Source of the DNA: Paenibacillus phytorum | GTDB taxonomy: Bacteria > Bacillota > Bacilli > Paenibacillales > NBRC-103111 | DNA length: 64,000 nt | Assembly (NCBI RefSeq): GCF_013141715.1 | Contig: NZ_WHOA01000023.1 | Coordinates: 124,001-188,000 of the forward strand | Direction of reading: 5' to 3' | Part shown: positions 25,052 to 34,573 of the stretch, in pieces | Numbering within the stretch: the first letter of the stretch is position 1 | Layout: each line of letters starts with the position of its first letter | Notes under the pieces: model-generated | Seen by the model: only the letters and a program-made list of their open reading frames with translations | What the model was told of the DNA's origin: nothing | The model's database searches: none | Made by a program: the position numbers and the translations under genes

Positions 25052-27379
25052 ATGCTGTTCAAGAGAGAGAGAAGCGTTAATGTTAACGTTAACAAAGGAA
25101 GGCACCGCGTGTTTGCGCGTATTCTCGTTCCTTATCTTGTTTTTCTGATGCTGCCGATGATTATTGGCTGGGTCATTTATGAGAAGACGACGGCGCTAAT
25201 CGAAAGCGAAGCAACCGCGAGCCATATGAACCTGCTGGAGCAGAGTAAAGATATCCTCGATCGAAGACTGGAGGAAATCGCCTCGATTACTCAGCAGTTA
25301 GCGGCGGATACAAGAATTATGCGGTTTCAGTCTGTCACCGATCCATTTGAGGGGACGAATACGTACCGGATTTTGGATACGAATAAAAGCTTGTACGATT
25401 ACAGGATGTCTAACAATTTCATATTTAATTATTATGTCTTGTTCAAAAATAGTGAAATGGTGTTAACTCCGGGAGCTAGTTACTCTTTTCAGCATTTTTT
25501 TGATCGGGTAGCTCATTACAGCAAGCATGATTATGATTCATGGTATGACTTTGTCTCCAAGCAATTTCATACCCGCAAAACCTTTGCGTCTGAGGAAGTC
25601 ATCGTACAAGGTGTGCCTTATTCTATGCTGACGTATATGCAATCGCTTGGGTACCCCGGCAACCCCCAGGGCGCCATTGCTGTCATGATTGATCAAAAGG
25701 AAATCCAGAAGCTGTTTCAAGGGCTGAACATTTCCGAAGGGGGGTGGGCCTATATTGTGGATGGCGAGGGGAAAATCATCAGTGAGCTATCGGCGAGTAA
25801 AGCCCCCTTACCGATCGAGATCGGCAATCTTATTGGCAATAAGGGCGTAATTGAGAAATCGCTGCAATCGAAGCAGATGATGATTACCTATACGAAATCC
25901 TCCTATAACGGTTGGACGTATCTGGTGGGAGAGCCTACTTTTGTTGTACTGGAGAAGGTTCGTTATATTCAGAAAATCATTTTCTCTTTGACATTCGTTT
26001 TTCTTGTCGTGGGTGTCTTCATCGCGTATGTGCTGGCTTATCGCAACAGTAAACCGTTAAGGAATATCGTAAACATGATTCTGGAAAAAGCGGACGTAAT
26101 CTCGCACCAGAGAGATGCCTTTGGATTAATCGGAGAAACGGTAACCGGTTTGTTCCACAATAACCATAGAATGAAGTCCGAGATAGAGCAGCAGGTTCCT
26201 TTGCTGCGGGCTGCGTATTTTCAGCGGCTGTTGAACGGGCAATTTATTTCGGCGCGTGATGCCGATGCACTGTTAAAGCATGTCGGTATGGATTTGCAAG
26301 GGATGTCATATCGGGTCGCGGTTGTTCATTTGCGAGGCTTCGATAACGGCTATAACAATGACCTGTTGGAAGAACTGGATATGAAGCGTTTGCTGGCTAA
26401 AGAAATGTTGAGAAGGACGATCGATCAGGAAGGCTTCGTTTACGATATAGCGGAGGATCAATTCGGGGTGCTTTTCTGTTATAGAGCTGAACAGCCGGAG
26501 CCCTACAAGGAGCCTATTGAGCTGAAGCTTAAGGAAGTCAATGAGGAGATGAAAAGCCAGTTAAAGCTGGTGTCCGTCTATGGTGTAGGCGGCTTATGTG
26601 ATAGCATCACTAGCATCTCCAGATCGTATGAACAGGCCAGAGAAGCATTGAACGTACAATTATGGAAAAATGAGAACGAAATCGTGTGGTATGACGAGCT
26701 TCCGACAGATATGAACAACTACTATTTTCCGCAGGATGTGGAGATCCGCTTAATTAATTTGGCTAAAGCAGGGGATCATGCTGAGGTTCAGCATACGCTC
26801 GACGAGATATACCATGAAAATTTCGAGCTGAGGCACCTTTCCTTCGCGGTTATGCAGTTGTTCTTGTTCGAAATGTGGGGAAGTCTGGTCAAGCTGTTGC
26901 CGCAAATGGAGCTCGATCAGCAAGAGGTTTACAAGCGGATCCAATCACTTAGCAACGAGATTGATTCCTATGAAAATATGCGCAAAAATTATCAGTCGAT
27001 CCGCGCAACCTACAAATGGATATGCGAAAGCGTGAACGAGCATAAGAAAAGCCAAAATGTGCAGCTGATCCAAAGTATTCTTGGCATGCTGCAGAACGCA
27101 TATATGGACAGTGAGCTTTGTCTGGATGTAGTGGCCGATCGCTTTCGCATCTCGAAAGTGTATCTCTCCCAATTCTTCAAAGAGCAAACGGGCATTAATT
27201 TCTCCGACTATTTGGAAAATCTGCGCATGGATCGGGCCAAAGATCTACTGCAGACAACGGAGCTAACCATTCTTGAAATTTCCGATAAGGTTGGCTATAG
27301 CTCCTCCAATACGTTTTGTCGGGCATTCAAGCGGCTGCATGGCGTCAGTGCGACCTCCTATAAGAAATTACACGGATAA
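25052..27379 (+). CDS. Membrane-bound AraC-family regulator (sensor type)
   Basis: About 775 residues. An extracytoplasmic sensor region lies between two membrane helices (VPYLVFLMLPMIIGWVIY and FSLTFVFLVVGVFIAYVLAY). A cytoplasmic linker follows, then a C-terminal AraC double helix-turn-helix (VVADRFRISKVYLSQFF and ISDKVGYSSSNTFCRAFK). This architecture is typical of regulators beside LplB/LplC sugar importers in Paenibacillus, where it is thought to sense an extracellular carbohydrate. I prefer ATG 25052 (behind GGGGA) to ATG 25037, which is too close to its AAGGAA. The importer genes follow 164 bp downstream. Confidence 0.9.
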   Translation: MLFKRERSVNVNVNKGRHRVFARILVPYLVFLMLPMIIGWVIYEKTTALIESEATASHMNLLEQSKDILDRRLEEIASITQQLAADTRIMRFQSVTDPFEGTNTYRILDTNKSLYDYRMSNNFIFNYYVLFKNSEMVLTPGASYSFQHFFDRVAHYSKHDYDSWYDFVSKQFHTRKTFASEEVIVQGVPYSMLTYMQSLGYPGNPQGAIAVMIDQKEIQKLFQGLNISEGGWAYIVDGEGKIISELSASKAPLPIEIGNLIGNKGVIEKSLQSKQMMITYTKSSYNGWTYLVGEPTFVVLEKVRYIQKIIFSLTFVFLVVGVFIAYVLAYRNSKPLRNIVNMILEKADVISHQRDAFGLIGETVTGLFHNNHRMKSEIEQQVPLLRAAYFQRLLNGQFISARDADALLKHVGMDLQGMSYRVAVVHLRGFDNGYNNDLLEELDMKRLLAKEMLRRTIDQEGFVYDIAEDQFGVLFCYRAEQPEPYKEPIELKLKEVNEEMKSQLKLVSVYGVGGLCDSITSISRSYEQAREALNVQLWKNENEIVWYDELPTDMNNYYFPQDVEIRLINLAKAGDHAEVQHTLDEIYHENFELRHLSFAVMQLFLFEMWGSLVKLLPQMELDQQEVYKRIQSLSNEIDSYENMRKNYQSIRATYKWICESVNEHKKSQNVQLIQSILGMLQNAYMDSELCLDVVADRFRISKVYLSQFFKEQTGINFSDYLENLRMDRAKDLLQTTELTILEISDKVGYSSSNTFCRAFKRLHGVSATSYKKLHG

Positions 27380-27412
27380 GAATGCGGCACTTAGGTGCCG
27401 TATTCTTTACTT
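27378..27412 (+). terminator. Terminator of the sensor-AraC gene
   Basis: AAGAAT and CGGCAC pair with GGTGCCG and ATTCTT around a TTA loop, followed by a short T-rich tail. It begins at the stop codon. Confidence 0.75.
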
Positions 27413-27464
27413 TTGCACATCCATTTAGAAGTGCACATGGCCGAATCTTAATATTTGCACATAT

Positions 27465-27480
27465 AGAGAGCGCTTTCTAA
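27465..27480. promoter_or_regulatory. CcpA-like (cre) site upstream of the sugar importer
   Basis: AGAGAGCGCTTTCTAA fits the catabolite-responsive element pattern and lies about 65 bp before the first permease gene, a position suited to carbon catabolite repression of a sugar importer. Confidence 0.55.
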
Positions 27481-27543
27481 TTTACGGCTTGAGGCGATTT
27501 CTTGTATCGTTAAGGTATCAATTGAAAGGGGGAAGAGCGCACA

Positions 27544-28506
27544 ATGAAAGAGGTTGTATTAACCAAAGTAAGCACGGGAGCAAGCAGTCGTCTATTAATT
27601 GTCGCAAGGAAGCAAATGAAGAAAAGTTGGCAATTATATGCCCTGCTTGCGCTTCCAGTCATCTATGTCTTTGTGTTTAAATATTATCCGATGTACGGGG
27701 CGCAGATTGCCTTCAAGGATTATATTGCATCCAAGGGAGTCGCTGGGAGCGAGTGGGTCGGGATGAAGCACTTCATTCGATTTTTCAACTCTTATGAATT
27801 TGTGAAATTGATGAAAAACACGTTGATCATCAGCTTGTACAGCTTGCTTGCCGGAATTCCATTTCCGATTATTCTGGCCCTATCATTGAATTATGTGAAA
27901 AACCAGCTGTTCAAAAAATCCGTACAGATGATCACTTACGCACCCCATTTTATATCCGTCGTCGTGATGGTAGGGATCGTTATGGAGCTGCTCGACCCCC
28001 GCAATGGATTAGTGAACATGCTGCTCGGTCAATTGGGCTTCGAACCGATCAATTTTATGGCTAAGCCGGAATATTTCAGCTCGATTTATGTCTGGTCAGG
28101 TATTTGGCAAAATGTAGGGTTTTCCTGCATCATTTATTTAGCTGCATTAGCGGGTGTCGATCCCGCACAGCATGAAGCGGCTGTCATTGATGGAGCAAGT
28201 AAATTTCAGCGCATGCTGCATATCGATCTGCCGAGCATCATTCCGGTTATGATTATTCTACTTATTTTGAACACCGGTCATATTCTGGATCTGGGCTTTG
28301 AAAAGGTACTGCTATTGCAGAATCCGCTGAATGCGCGAACCTCAGAAGTCATTGATACGTTCGTGTATAAGGTCGGGCTTGCCTCTCAGGCGATGAATTA
28401 CTCTTATTCCACGGCCATCAATTTATTCAAATCGGTCATTGGTTTGATATTACTGATCTCGGTTAACCAAATGGCAAAGAAAGCTAAGCAGGAAAGCCTA
28501 TGGTAA
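27544..28506 (+). CDS. Carbohydrate ABC importer permease (LplB type)
   Basis: First membrane subunit of a sugar importer, 320 residues, six hydrophobic segments. The family-specific PMYGAQIAFKDY block follows the first helix, and the ATPase-coupling loop is EAAVIDGASKFQRMLHIDLP. GGGGGAAG precedes ATG. No ATPase gene lies in the cluster, as is usual for this type, which borrows a shared MsmX-like ATPase encoded elsewhere. Confidence 0.93.
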   Translation: MKEVVLTKVSTGASSRLLIVARKQMKKSWQLYALLALPVIYVFVFKYYPMYGAQIAFKDYIASKGVAGSEWVGMKHFIRFFNSYEFVKLMKNTLIISLYSLLAGIPFPIILALSLNYVKNQLFKKSVQMITYAPHFISVVVMVGIVMELLDPRNGLVNMLLGQLGFEPINFMAKPEYFSSIYVWSGIWQNVGFSCIIYLAALAGVDPAQHEAAVIDGASKFQRMLHIDLPSIIPVMIILLILNTGHILDLGFEKVLLLQNPLNARTSEVIDTFVYKVGLASQAMNYSYSTAINLFKSVIGLILLISVNQMAKKAKQESLW

Positions 28507-28530
28507 GAGTGACAAGGGGAGGAAGTCATC

Positions 28531-29427
28531 ATGGAGCAAGCTAACATTCGGGAAGCCAGCAATGACCGTTGGTTTAACGTGATCAATTACACGGTGCTTA
28601 CCTTATTTCTCATTATAGTGATGTATCCGCTAGTGTTTATTGTAAGCGCATCCTTCAGCAGCCCAGACGCGGTTATCTCGGGGAAGGTGTGGCTGTGGCC
28701 GGTTCAACCTACACTCGACGGTTATGAGGCTGTATTTAAACATAAGCTGATCTGGAGCTCGTTTCGTAATTCCGTCATTTACACGGTTCTAGGTACAGTC
28801 ATCAATGTCGCACTAACGATTATGGCCGCTTATCCGCTCGCACGTAGAGACTTGTATGGGAAAAATGCCGTCATGCTCTTGCTTGTGTTCACCACCATGT
28901 TTTCTGGCGGGCTCATTCCAAGCTACCTGCTGGTCAAAGATCTTGGCATGCTTAATACGATCTGGTCGATGATTTTGCCCGGGGCGATGAGTGTCTTCAA
29001 TGTCATTATTACGAGAACCTATTTCAAAACGACGATACCGGAAGAGCTGCTGGAAGCCGCTCAGCTGGACGGCTGTAACGATTTCAAGTTTGTATGGAAC
29101 GTCGTGATACCGCTGTCCGGTCCGATCATTGCTGTCATTACCCTGTATTCGGCGGTAGGCTATTGGAATCAATATTTCAATGCACTGATCTATTTGAAGC
29201 AGCCAAGCCTATATCCATTGCAGCTTGTACTTAGGGAAATACTCGTTCAGAATGAGGTGGATCCTGGCATGCTGTCCGATCTGGGACAGGAAGCGAATCG
29301 GGAGGGCCTGCGGGCACTGCTTAAATACTCTCTCATTGTCGTCTCATCGCTACCGCTCATGATGATTTATCCTTTTGTACAGAAGCATTTTGTTAAGGGG
29401 GTCATGATCGGTTCGTTGAAAGGTTAG
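28531..29427 (+). CDS. Carbohydrate ABC importer permease (LplC/YtcP type)
   Basis: Second membrane subunit, 298 residues. It has the FSSPDAVISGKVWLWP block after helix 1, the coupling loop EAAQLDGCNDFKFVWNVVIP, and the C-terminal QKHFVKGVMIGSLKG signature of the LplC branch. GGGGAGG precedes ATG, 24 bp after the first permease stop, so both are co-translated. Confidence 0.93.
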   Translation: MEQANIREASNDRWFNVINYTVLTLFLIIVMYPLVFIVSASFSSPDAVISGKVWLWPVQPTLDGYEAVFKHKLIWSSFRNSVIYTVLGTVINVALTIMAAYPLARRDLYGKNAVMLLLVFTTMFSGGLIPSYLLVKDLGMLNTIWSMILPGAMSVFNVIITRTYFKTTIPEELLEAAQLDGCNDFKFVWNVVIPLSGPIIAVITLYSAVGYWNQYFNALIYLKQPSLYPLQLVLREILVQNEVDPGMLSDLGQEANREGLRALLKYSLIVVSSLPLMMIYPFVQKHFVKGVMIGSLKG

Positions 29428-29479
29428 TCATTCATTGAAAAATTTTTCTAATGAAAAATGCTAGGGAGGGTTCTTTTAG

Positions 29480-31132
29480 ATGAAAAAATGGATGGTAGTA
29501 AGCTTAGGTTTAGCCTTGTGTACAGTCTCGATATTAAGCGGTTGTTCAGATAAGGAAGCAGCACAACCAGATGCGACTCCTAAAGTAGCAGAGGATCGGG
29601 TGACTGCAGCAGGGGAATTACCTATCACGAAGGAAAAAACGACCTTAAAGGTTCTTGTAAAGGGAAGCGCATTTGTTGAAGACTTTGCAACGAATGAATA
29701 TACGAAGTACCTGGAGGAGAAGACGAACATTCATATTGAATGGGATGTTGCCCCAGAGAAATCAGCGGTAGAAAAGCTTAATTTGGTGCTCGGAAGCGGA
29801 GATTTGCCTGATGTGATCATGGGCTTTGACGTTAGCCCTACGCAGCAGCTGATCTATGGCAGCCAAGGGGATTTCCTCGATCTAACGCCCTATATCGCTA
29901 AGTATGGCATCGAGACCAAGAAGATGTTTGAGCAGGTTGATGGAGTGAAAGATGCTATTACGGCGCCTGGCGGTAAAATATATGGGCTGCCGCTAGTGAA
30001 CGAGTGTTTCCACTGTTCAATGGGGCAAAAAATGTGGATTTACAAGCCATGGCTGGATAAATTGGGGCTTGCTGTGCCAACAACGACCGATGAGCTATAC
30101 AAGGTGCTAAAGGAGTTTAAAACGAAGGATCCGAATGGCAACGGAAAAGCGGATGAGATTCCGCTTGCAGGTGCAGCGGTGGGACCTGCCGTCAATATCG
30201 ATTCGTTCATTATGAATGCTTTTATACTAAATCCTAACAATACCAATCGTTTATACCTCAATAATGGCAAAGTCACTGTGCCTTATAACAAGCCGGAATG
30301 GCAAGAGGGTCTGAAGTACCTGCACAAGCTGTATGCCGAAGGTTTGATCGCGCCGCAATCCTTCACACAGGATCGGGATCAAGCGAAGCAGATGGGGGAG
30401 AATCCCAATATTAATATATTGGGCGCGGCGATAGCCCAGCATAACGGGACGTTTACAGCCTTCAATGGACCGAGCGGAAGATGGCTTGAAGTTACCGCTG
30501 TTCCAGTGCTTAAAGGGCCGAAAGGCTTGCAAGTTGCACCGTATACCAATAGTGTTTCTCAAGGGCGTTACGTGATTACGAAAGCGAGTAAAAATCCAGA
30601 AGCCGCCTTCCGTCTAGCGGATTTAATGTATACACAGGAGATGACGCTGCGTAATGCAGAAGGGCGTCCAGATGTGGAGTGGAAATATGCGGCTCAAGGC
30701 GAACTCGGTATCAATGGCAAGCAAGCCATTTGGAAATATACCGAAGCCAAGCTGGCAAATGTGCAAAATATAAAATGGTCTCAAACCGGACCATCGCTTA
30801 GAACGAACGATTTCCGTTTAGGCTTGGTCGCCGATCCGAAAAACCCATTGGAAGTTATTTTGTACAATGAAACGAAAAACAAATACGAGCCTTATAAGCA
30901 GAAGCTGGATACTGTTCTACCACAGTTGTTCTTCACGAACGAGCAAGCGATGGAGCTAGCCGATCTCGAGAAGACGATTACTGATCATGTCAAAGAGATG
31001 ACCGCACGTTTCATCATCGGGGATGCAAATTTGGATAAGGAATGGGACGGCTACCTGAAAAATCTGGATAATATGAACCTGAAGCGTTATCTGGAAATTT
31101 ACCAAGCTGCCTATGATGCGAAGAAGAAGTAG
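29480..31132 (+). CDS. Extracellular sugar-binding lipoprotein (LipO type)
   Basis: Substrate-binding lipoprotein of 550 residues for the importer encoded just upstream. Signal peptide with lipobox ILSGC (lipid Cys22). Mature features of the large Paenibacillus LipO family: LGSGDLPDVIMG, APGGKIYGLPLVNE, and a calcium-loop-like DPNGNGKADEIPL near 215. The ligand is probably an oligosaccharide; the neighbouring GH172-type enzyme hints at a furanosyl glycan, which is inference. A terminator follows. Confidence 0.93.
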   Translation: MKKWMVVSLGLALCTVSILSGCSDKEAAQPDATPKVAEDRVTAAGELPITKEKTTLKVLVKGSAFVEDFATNEYTKYLEEKTNIHIEWDVAPEKSAVEKLNLVLGSGDLPDVIMGFDVSPTQQLIYGSQGDFLDLTPYIAKYGIETKKMFEQVDGVKDAITAPGGKIYGLPLVNECFHCSMGQKMWIYKPWLDKLGLAVPTTTDELYKVLKEFKTKDPNGNGKADEIPLAGAAVGPAVNIDSFIMNAFILNPNNTNRLYLNNGKVTVPYNKPEWQEGLKYLHKLYAEGLIAPQSFTQDRDQAKQMGENPNINILGAAIAQHNGTFTAFNGPSGRWLEVTAVPVLKGPKGLQVAPYTNSVSQGRYVITKASKNPEAAFRLADLMYTQEMTLRNAEGRPDVEWKYAAQGELGINGKQAIWKYTEAKLANVQNIKWSQTGPSLRTNDFRLGLVADPKNPLEVILYNETKNKYEPYKQKLDTVLPQLFFTNEQAMELADLEKTITDHVKEMTARFIIGDANLDKEWDGYLKNLDNMNLKRYLEIYQAAYDAKKK

Positions 31133-31151
31133 ATTTGAATGATCAATAGAC

Positions 31152-31198
31152 GGGTCGACAATCCAGCGAATAACTCTGGAAAGTCGGCCCTTTACTTT
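31152..31198 (+). terminator. Terminator of the sugar importer operon
   Basis: GGGTCGAC pairs with GTCGGCCC around an inner TCCAG/CTGGA stem, followed by TTTACTTT. The T tract is weak. Confidence 0.6.
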
Positions 31199-31309
31199 GT
31201 ACATCCCTTCCATCGTTGTTTTTGATAAAAAATCATTATTTACGTCAAAGACGCCTCCTATGAAAACGTTTATATTGAAAATGAGTTCAATACAAAGGAG
31301 TGCGTTGCG

Positions 31310-32320
31310 ATGAATAATACGAAGGTTATGTTTCTCAGTCCATGGCAGGTAGAAACGGTAGAAGAGAAGTTCTCCCCACAAATTGGCGATCAGGAAGTTC
31401 TGGTCAAGAAGCTCTATACATTAATCAGTCCGGGAACTGAATTGGCCATGCTGTCAGGGAACGAAGCTTGGTTCCCGATGCCGGGTATTCCAGGTTATGC
31501 AGCTGTTAGTGAGATCGTGGAAGTAGGGGGAGGAGTTACGGAGTTTAAGACCGGTGATATTGTTTTTCATTATGGGAACCACACGAAATATGAGGTTGTT
31601 TCGATCAGAGGGACTTTTCTTAAAGTTCCGGAGAACTTGGATTTGAAATGGGTACCGTTTACTCGCATGGCCACCGTCGCAACGACTGCGATTCGTGTTT
31701 CAAATATTGAGTTCGGAGATTATGTAAGCGTAACGGGGCTTGGACTTATAGGAAATATGGCCGCTCAGCTAGCGCATTTACAAGGTGCTACTGTGATTGG
31801 TATTGATTTATCGGGGGAACGCCTTCGAATTGCTGAGCAATGTGGTGTCATTCATGTCATTAGTGGTGGAAAAGACAGCGTGAAGGAACAGATTGCCGAA
31901 ATCACGCATGGAAAAGGAGTCTCAACCCATATCGAGGCAACAGGGGTGCCTCAAGTAGCCGTCCAAAGTCTCGAGTGGATCGCCAAATTAGGTGAGATCA
32001 TTTTCCTGGGCAGTCCTCGCGGTGAATATAATACAGATGTTACTGAAATTTTGAACTACTGCCATCTCTATGGACGAGGTTGTATTACGTTCAAGGGAGC
32101 GCATGAATGGCGGTATCCAACCGAACCTAATGAGTTTGTCAAACATTCTTTGGTTAGAAACTCAAGCATCGTATTCGAGCTAATGAAGCAGAAACGGTTG
32201 CAGGTTGAACCATTAATCAGCCATGTGCTGAAGTCGGAGCAAGCAAAGAAAGCTTATGAGGGTCTCCGATTGGATAAGGATCAGTACAGCGGTGTTTTAT
32301 TTGACTGGAGCGAGACTTGA
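31310..32320 (+). CDS. MDR-superfamily dehydrogenase lacking the zinc ligands
   Basis: Medium-chain alcohol-dehydrogenase-like protein, 336 residues. The cofactor fold is clear (VTGLGLIGNMAAQLA near 143, followed by GIDLSGERL). Where zinc enzymes have GxCGSD and GHE, this one has ISPGTELAML and PGYAAV, so both catalytic and structural zinc sites are absent. Similar zinc-free relatives act on sugar derivatives or as quinone-type reductases. A sequence resembling a CcpA site (TGAAAACGTTTATA at 31261) lies about 35 bases before its ribosome site. Its place in a sugar locus suggests oxidation of a sugar or polyol. Confidence 0.85.
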   Translation: MNNTKVMFLSPWQVETVEEKFSPQIGDQEVLVKKLYTLISPGTELAMLSGNEAWFPMPGIPGYAAVSEIVEVGGGVTEFKTGDIVFHYGNHTKYEVVSIRGTFLKVPENLDLKWVPFTRMATVATTAIRVSNIEFGDYVSVTGLGLIGNMAAQLAHLQGATVIGIDLSGERLRIAEQCGVIHVISGGKDSVKEQIAEITHGKGVSTHIEATGVPQVAVQSLEWIAKLGEIIFLGSPRGEYNTDVTEILNYCHLYGRGCITFKGAHEWRYPTEPNEFVKHSLVRNSSIVFELMKQKRLQVEPLISHVLKSEQAKKAYEGLRLDKDQYSGVLFDWSET

Positions 32321-32436
32321 GTCTTAAGAGAAAAGTTCGCAACGGCATGTTGAAATATGGAAAAGATGAATACGCTTCAGTTATACTTGGGAAATAATAG
32401 CATTAGGTCATCACTCATTCCGCAGGAGGAAAGTAC

Positions 32437-33315
32437 ATGGAGACTTGGATGAACAGCATCTCGCCTTTCGTCAGAATGGTCAAAATTCATAAATCCTTCT
32501 CTCTGGCGGGTGAGTGGATGGATTACGACCATGTGTATACCTATATCGAGCAAGGGGAAGCGGAGGTTTTTTTGGACGGGGTCAAATATCAAGTGAAGGA
32601 AGGAGACATTCTCCTTATGCCTCCCTTCATGGCGCATATTATTCGCTCTACGTCAGAGGTGCCATTGATCCAATATATCTTTCATTTTGATTTGTATTAT
32701 GACGCAGAACGAAGTTCTTGGAAGGACCAAACGGTTACTGAAGAGCGTAAAGCAATTGCAGAAAAGGAGATGCAGCTAGCAGCTACCATCCCAATTTCCC
32801 ACCTGCAGCTCACGGACCGGATCGAAATAAAGAAAAGATTCCTGAGCATGCAGAAGGAATTTCTGGATAAGAGATCGGGTTATTCGTTGATCCTTAAGGG
32901 GATTTGTTTGGAATTATTGGTCCTTTTTATGAAGGGACAAGTGAGCCATAACGATAAAGAAGGTAAAATGACAAAGGGTTGGGTGTTCATTGAAAACACC
33001 ATTAATTTGATCAATGAAAGATATTGGGACCCTGAACTGGATAATCATACGATTAGTAATCATGTCGGAATTTCGACCAATCACTTATCGTTTTTATTTA
33101 AAGATCAACTGGGCATTACGATTCATAAATATTTGACCCATATTCGAATTGAGCAATCGAAAATAAGAATGATCGAGGGGAATCAAACCTTAACCGCTAT
33201 TGCTGAGCAGGTGGGCTTTTCAAGCATTTATTTATTCAGCCGATCCTTCAAGGCTACTGTCGGGGTTATGCCTAGCCTATTTATGGCGATGAATTCTCAG
33301 CCAACCATTTCTTAG
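32437..33315 (+). CDS. AraC-family regulator with cupin domain (first of two)
   Basis: Regulator of 292 residues. The N-terminal cupin sensor reads YIEQGEAEVFLDGVKYQV, then EGDILLMPPFMAHII. The C-terminal AraC double helix-turn-helix reads ISNHVGISTNHLSFLFK and IAEQVGFSSIYLFSRSFK. AGGAGG precedes ATG. It lies 116 bp after the dehydrogenase and converges on the GH172-type gene. It is a likely local regulator of the sugar locus. Confidence 0.92.
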   Translation: METWMNSISPFVRMVKIHKSFSLAGEWMDYDHVYTYIEQGEAEVFLDGVKYQVKEGDILLMPPFMAHIIRSTSEVPLIQYIFHFDLYYDAERSSWKDQTVTEERKAIAEKEMQLAATIPISHLQLTDRIEIKKRFLSMQKEFLDKRSGYSLILKGICLELLVLFMKGQVSHNDKEGKMTKGWVFIENTINLINERYWDPELDNHTISNHVGISTNHLSFLFKDQLGITIHKYLTHIRIEQSKIRMIEGNQTLTAIAEQVGFSSIYLFSRSFKATVGVMPSLFMAMNSQPTIS

Positions 33316-33339
33316 AATAAGATCATACCCCCGTGTTCA

Positions 33340-34446
33340 CTATCGCGGCCATCTCCGGTGAACGGGAAGCAATATGGGGAAATCCGCATGAGGCTCCATC
33401 TGGTACCAATAGGCAACGGAAGAAACATCGTCAGTTCGTTCGAAAAGCTCTCTGCTGTTATGTCCAATCTGTTGAATCGTGACGCGCAAATCGCTCTCGA
33501 AATGGATAGGGTCTGGAAGATGCCAACGATACAGTCCATGCATAGGCACGGAATCTTCGCCAAACTTCTCTTTGAGGGTCGTATCAGATTTGGAATAGAA
33601 GGGGTATCCAAGATAGGGAGTGCTGTATGGCACCTCGACGGGGATCCCGTTTTCTTTTTCGTAAAAGCACCAGGCTCCACCGAAATAATCCTCCGTCCCC
33701 GTCCCGCAGAGAGTTGGCCATTCTTCATCTCCATCCATATAAAATTTAATTTCCCCCTCACCCCACCAATAACGCTCTAATGCCGCCCATGCCAGATAGG
33801 TGCCAACATATTTTCCCTTGCCCTTAACTCCGTCCAGAATCGTGTAATCTTTTCCTTCCATTGTGATATTCTCTCTTCTCCATTGGGCGTGAAAGTATGC
33901 CGTATTCTCCGGGAGCAAATCTACTAGCGTATAATGAAACTGATAGAAGAAGCCGTGAATATCCTCGGCGTGCTGATTCTCGATCGTAATTTTGGCTGAT
34001 TGCCGGAAAGGCATGGGGAAGTAGCAGTTCATGCCGCCTGTGGGATTCACGACGATCGGCTGCGAATTCACCTTACAGCGTTCACCGAACCCATTGCAAA
34101 AGAAATCGCCAAGCGGCACCTCCACGGAAGGTGAGGCTTCATCATCCCAATAGATGCGGAGCACTAAATCTCTAAGGACAAAATTCCCCTTGGAGGTAGC
34201 GTTCGTACAAGTGATCCAGAAGTGCTGCAGGATGCCGGTTCCATGAATGTCGGCCAGAACGACCGTTTCTCCTTGAGGTAAAGTGATGCACGGCTTGCCT
34301 TTGCGGGCAATACCTAAATTGCTTGCTGCTTTCCCTCCTTGTCCCTTCTCACCGGTCGGATTCTCTGCTGTGATCCAGCGAGTTCGGCCTTGTGTCAGGA
34401 ATGGAGCTGCAGAGAGTTCTGGGATAAAGCCTTGATTTTGCGACAT
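33340..34446 (-). CDS. DUF2961/GH172-family glycoside hydrolase-like protein
   Basis: Cytoplasmic protein of 368 residues with no signal peptide. DUF2961 landmarks: KGKPCITLPQGETVVLADI, GILQHFWIT, VEVPLGDFFCNGFG, NCYFPMPF and CGTGTEDYFGGAW. DUF2961 members are now grouped as GH172, which includes enzymes acting on fructofuranosides and arabinofuranosides. The lack of an export signal fits intracellular hydrolysis of an imported oligosaccharide. The start is ATG 34446 behind AAAGGTGG; a longer frame uses an ATG that is part of this site. It is divergent from the downstream AraC gene. Confidence 0.88.
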   Translation of the reverse strand: MSQNQGFIPELSAAPFLTQGRTRWITAENPTGEKGQGGKAASNLGIARKGKPCITLPQGETVVLADIHGTGILQHFWITCTNATSKGNFVLRDLVLRIYWDDEASPSVEVPLGDFFCNGFGERCKVNSQPIVVNPTGGMNCYFPMPFRQSAKITIENQHAEDIHGFFYQFHYTLVDLLPENTAYFHAQWRRENITMEGKDYTILDGVKGKGKYVGTYLAWAALERYWWGEGEIKFYMDGDEEWPTLCGTGTEDYFGGAWCFYEKENGIPVEVPYSTPYLGYPFYSKSDTTLKEKFGEDSVPMHGLYRWHLPDPIHFESDLRVTIQQIGHNSRELFERTDDVSSVAYWYQMEPHADFPILLPVHRRWPR

Positions 34447-34573
34447 AGGAACATCCACCTTTATCATTATAGTTATGCGAACTTGAAAACATTATATAAT
34501 GAAGGTAAGCGCGTTCATTTAGCCAAAGTTAGTTAAAAGTTAACCATTATTGCTGAAAGGAAGGATTCTTACT

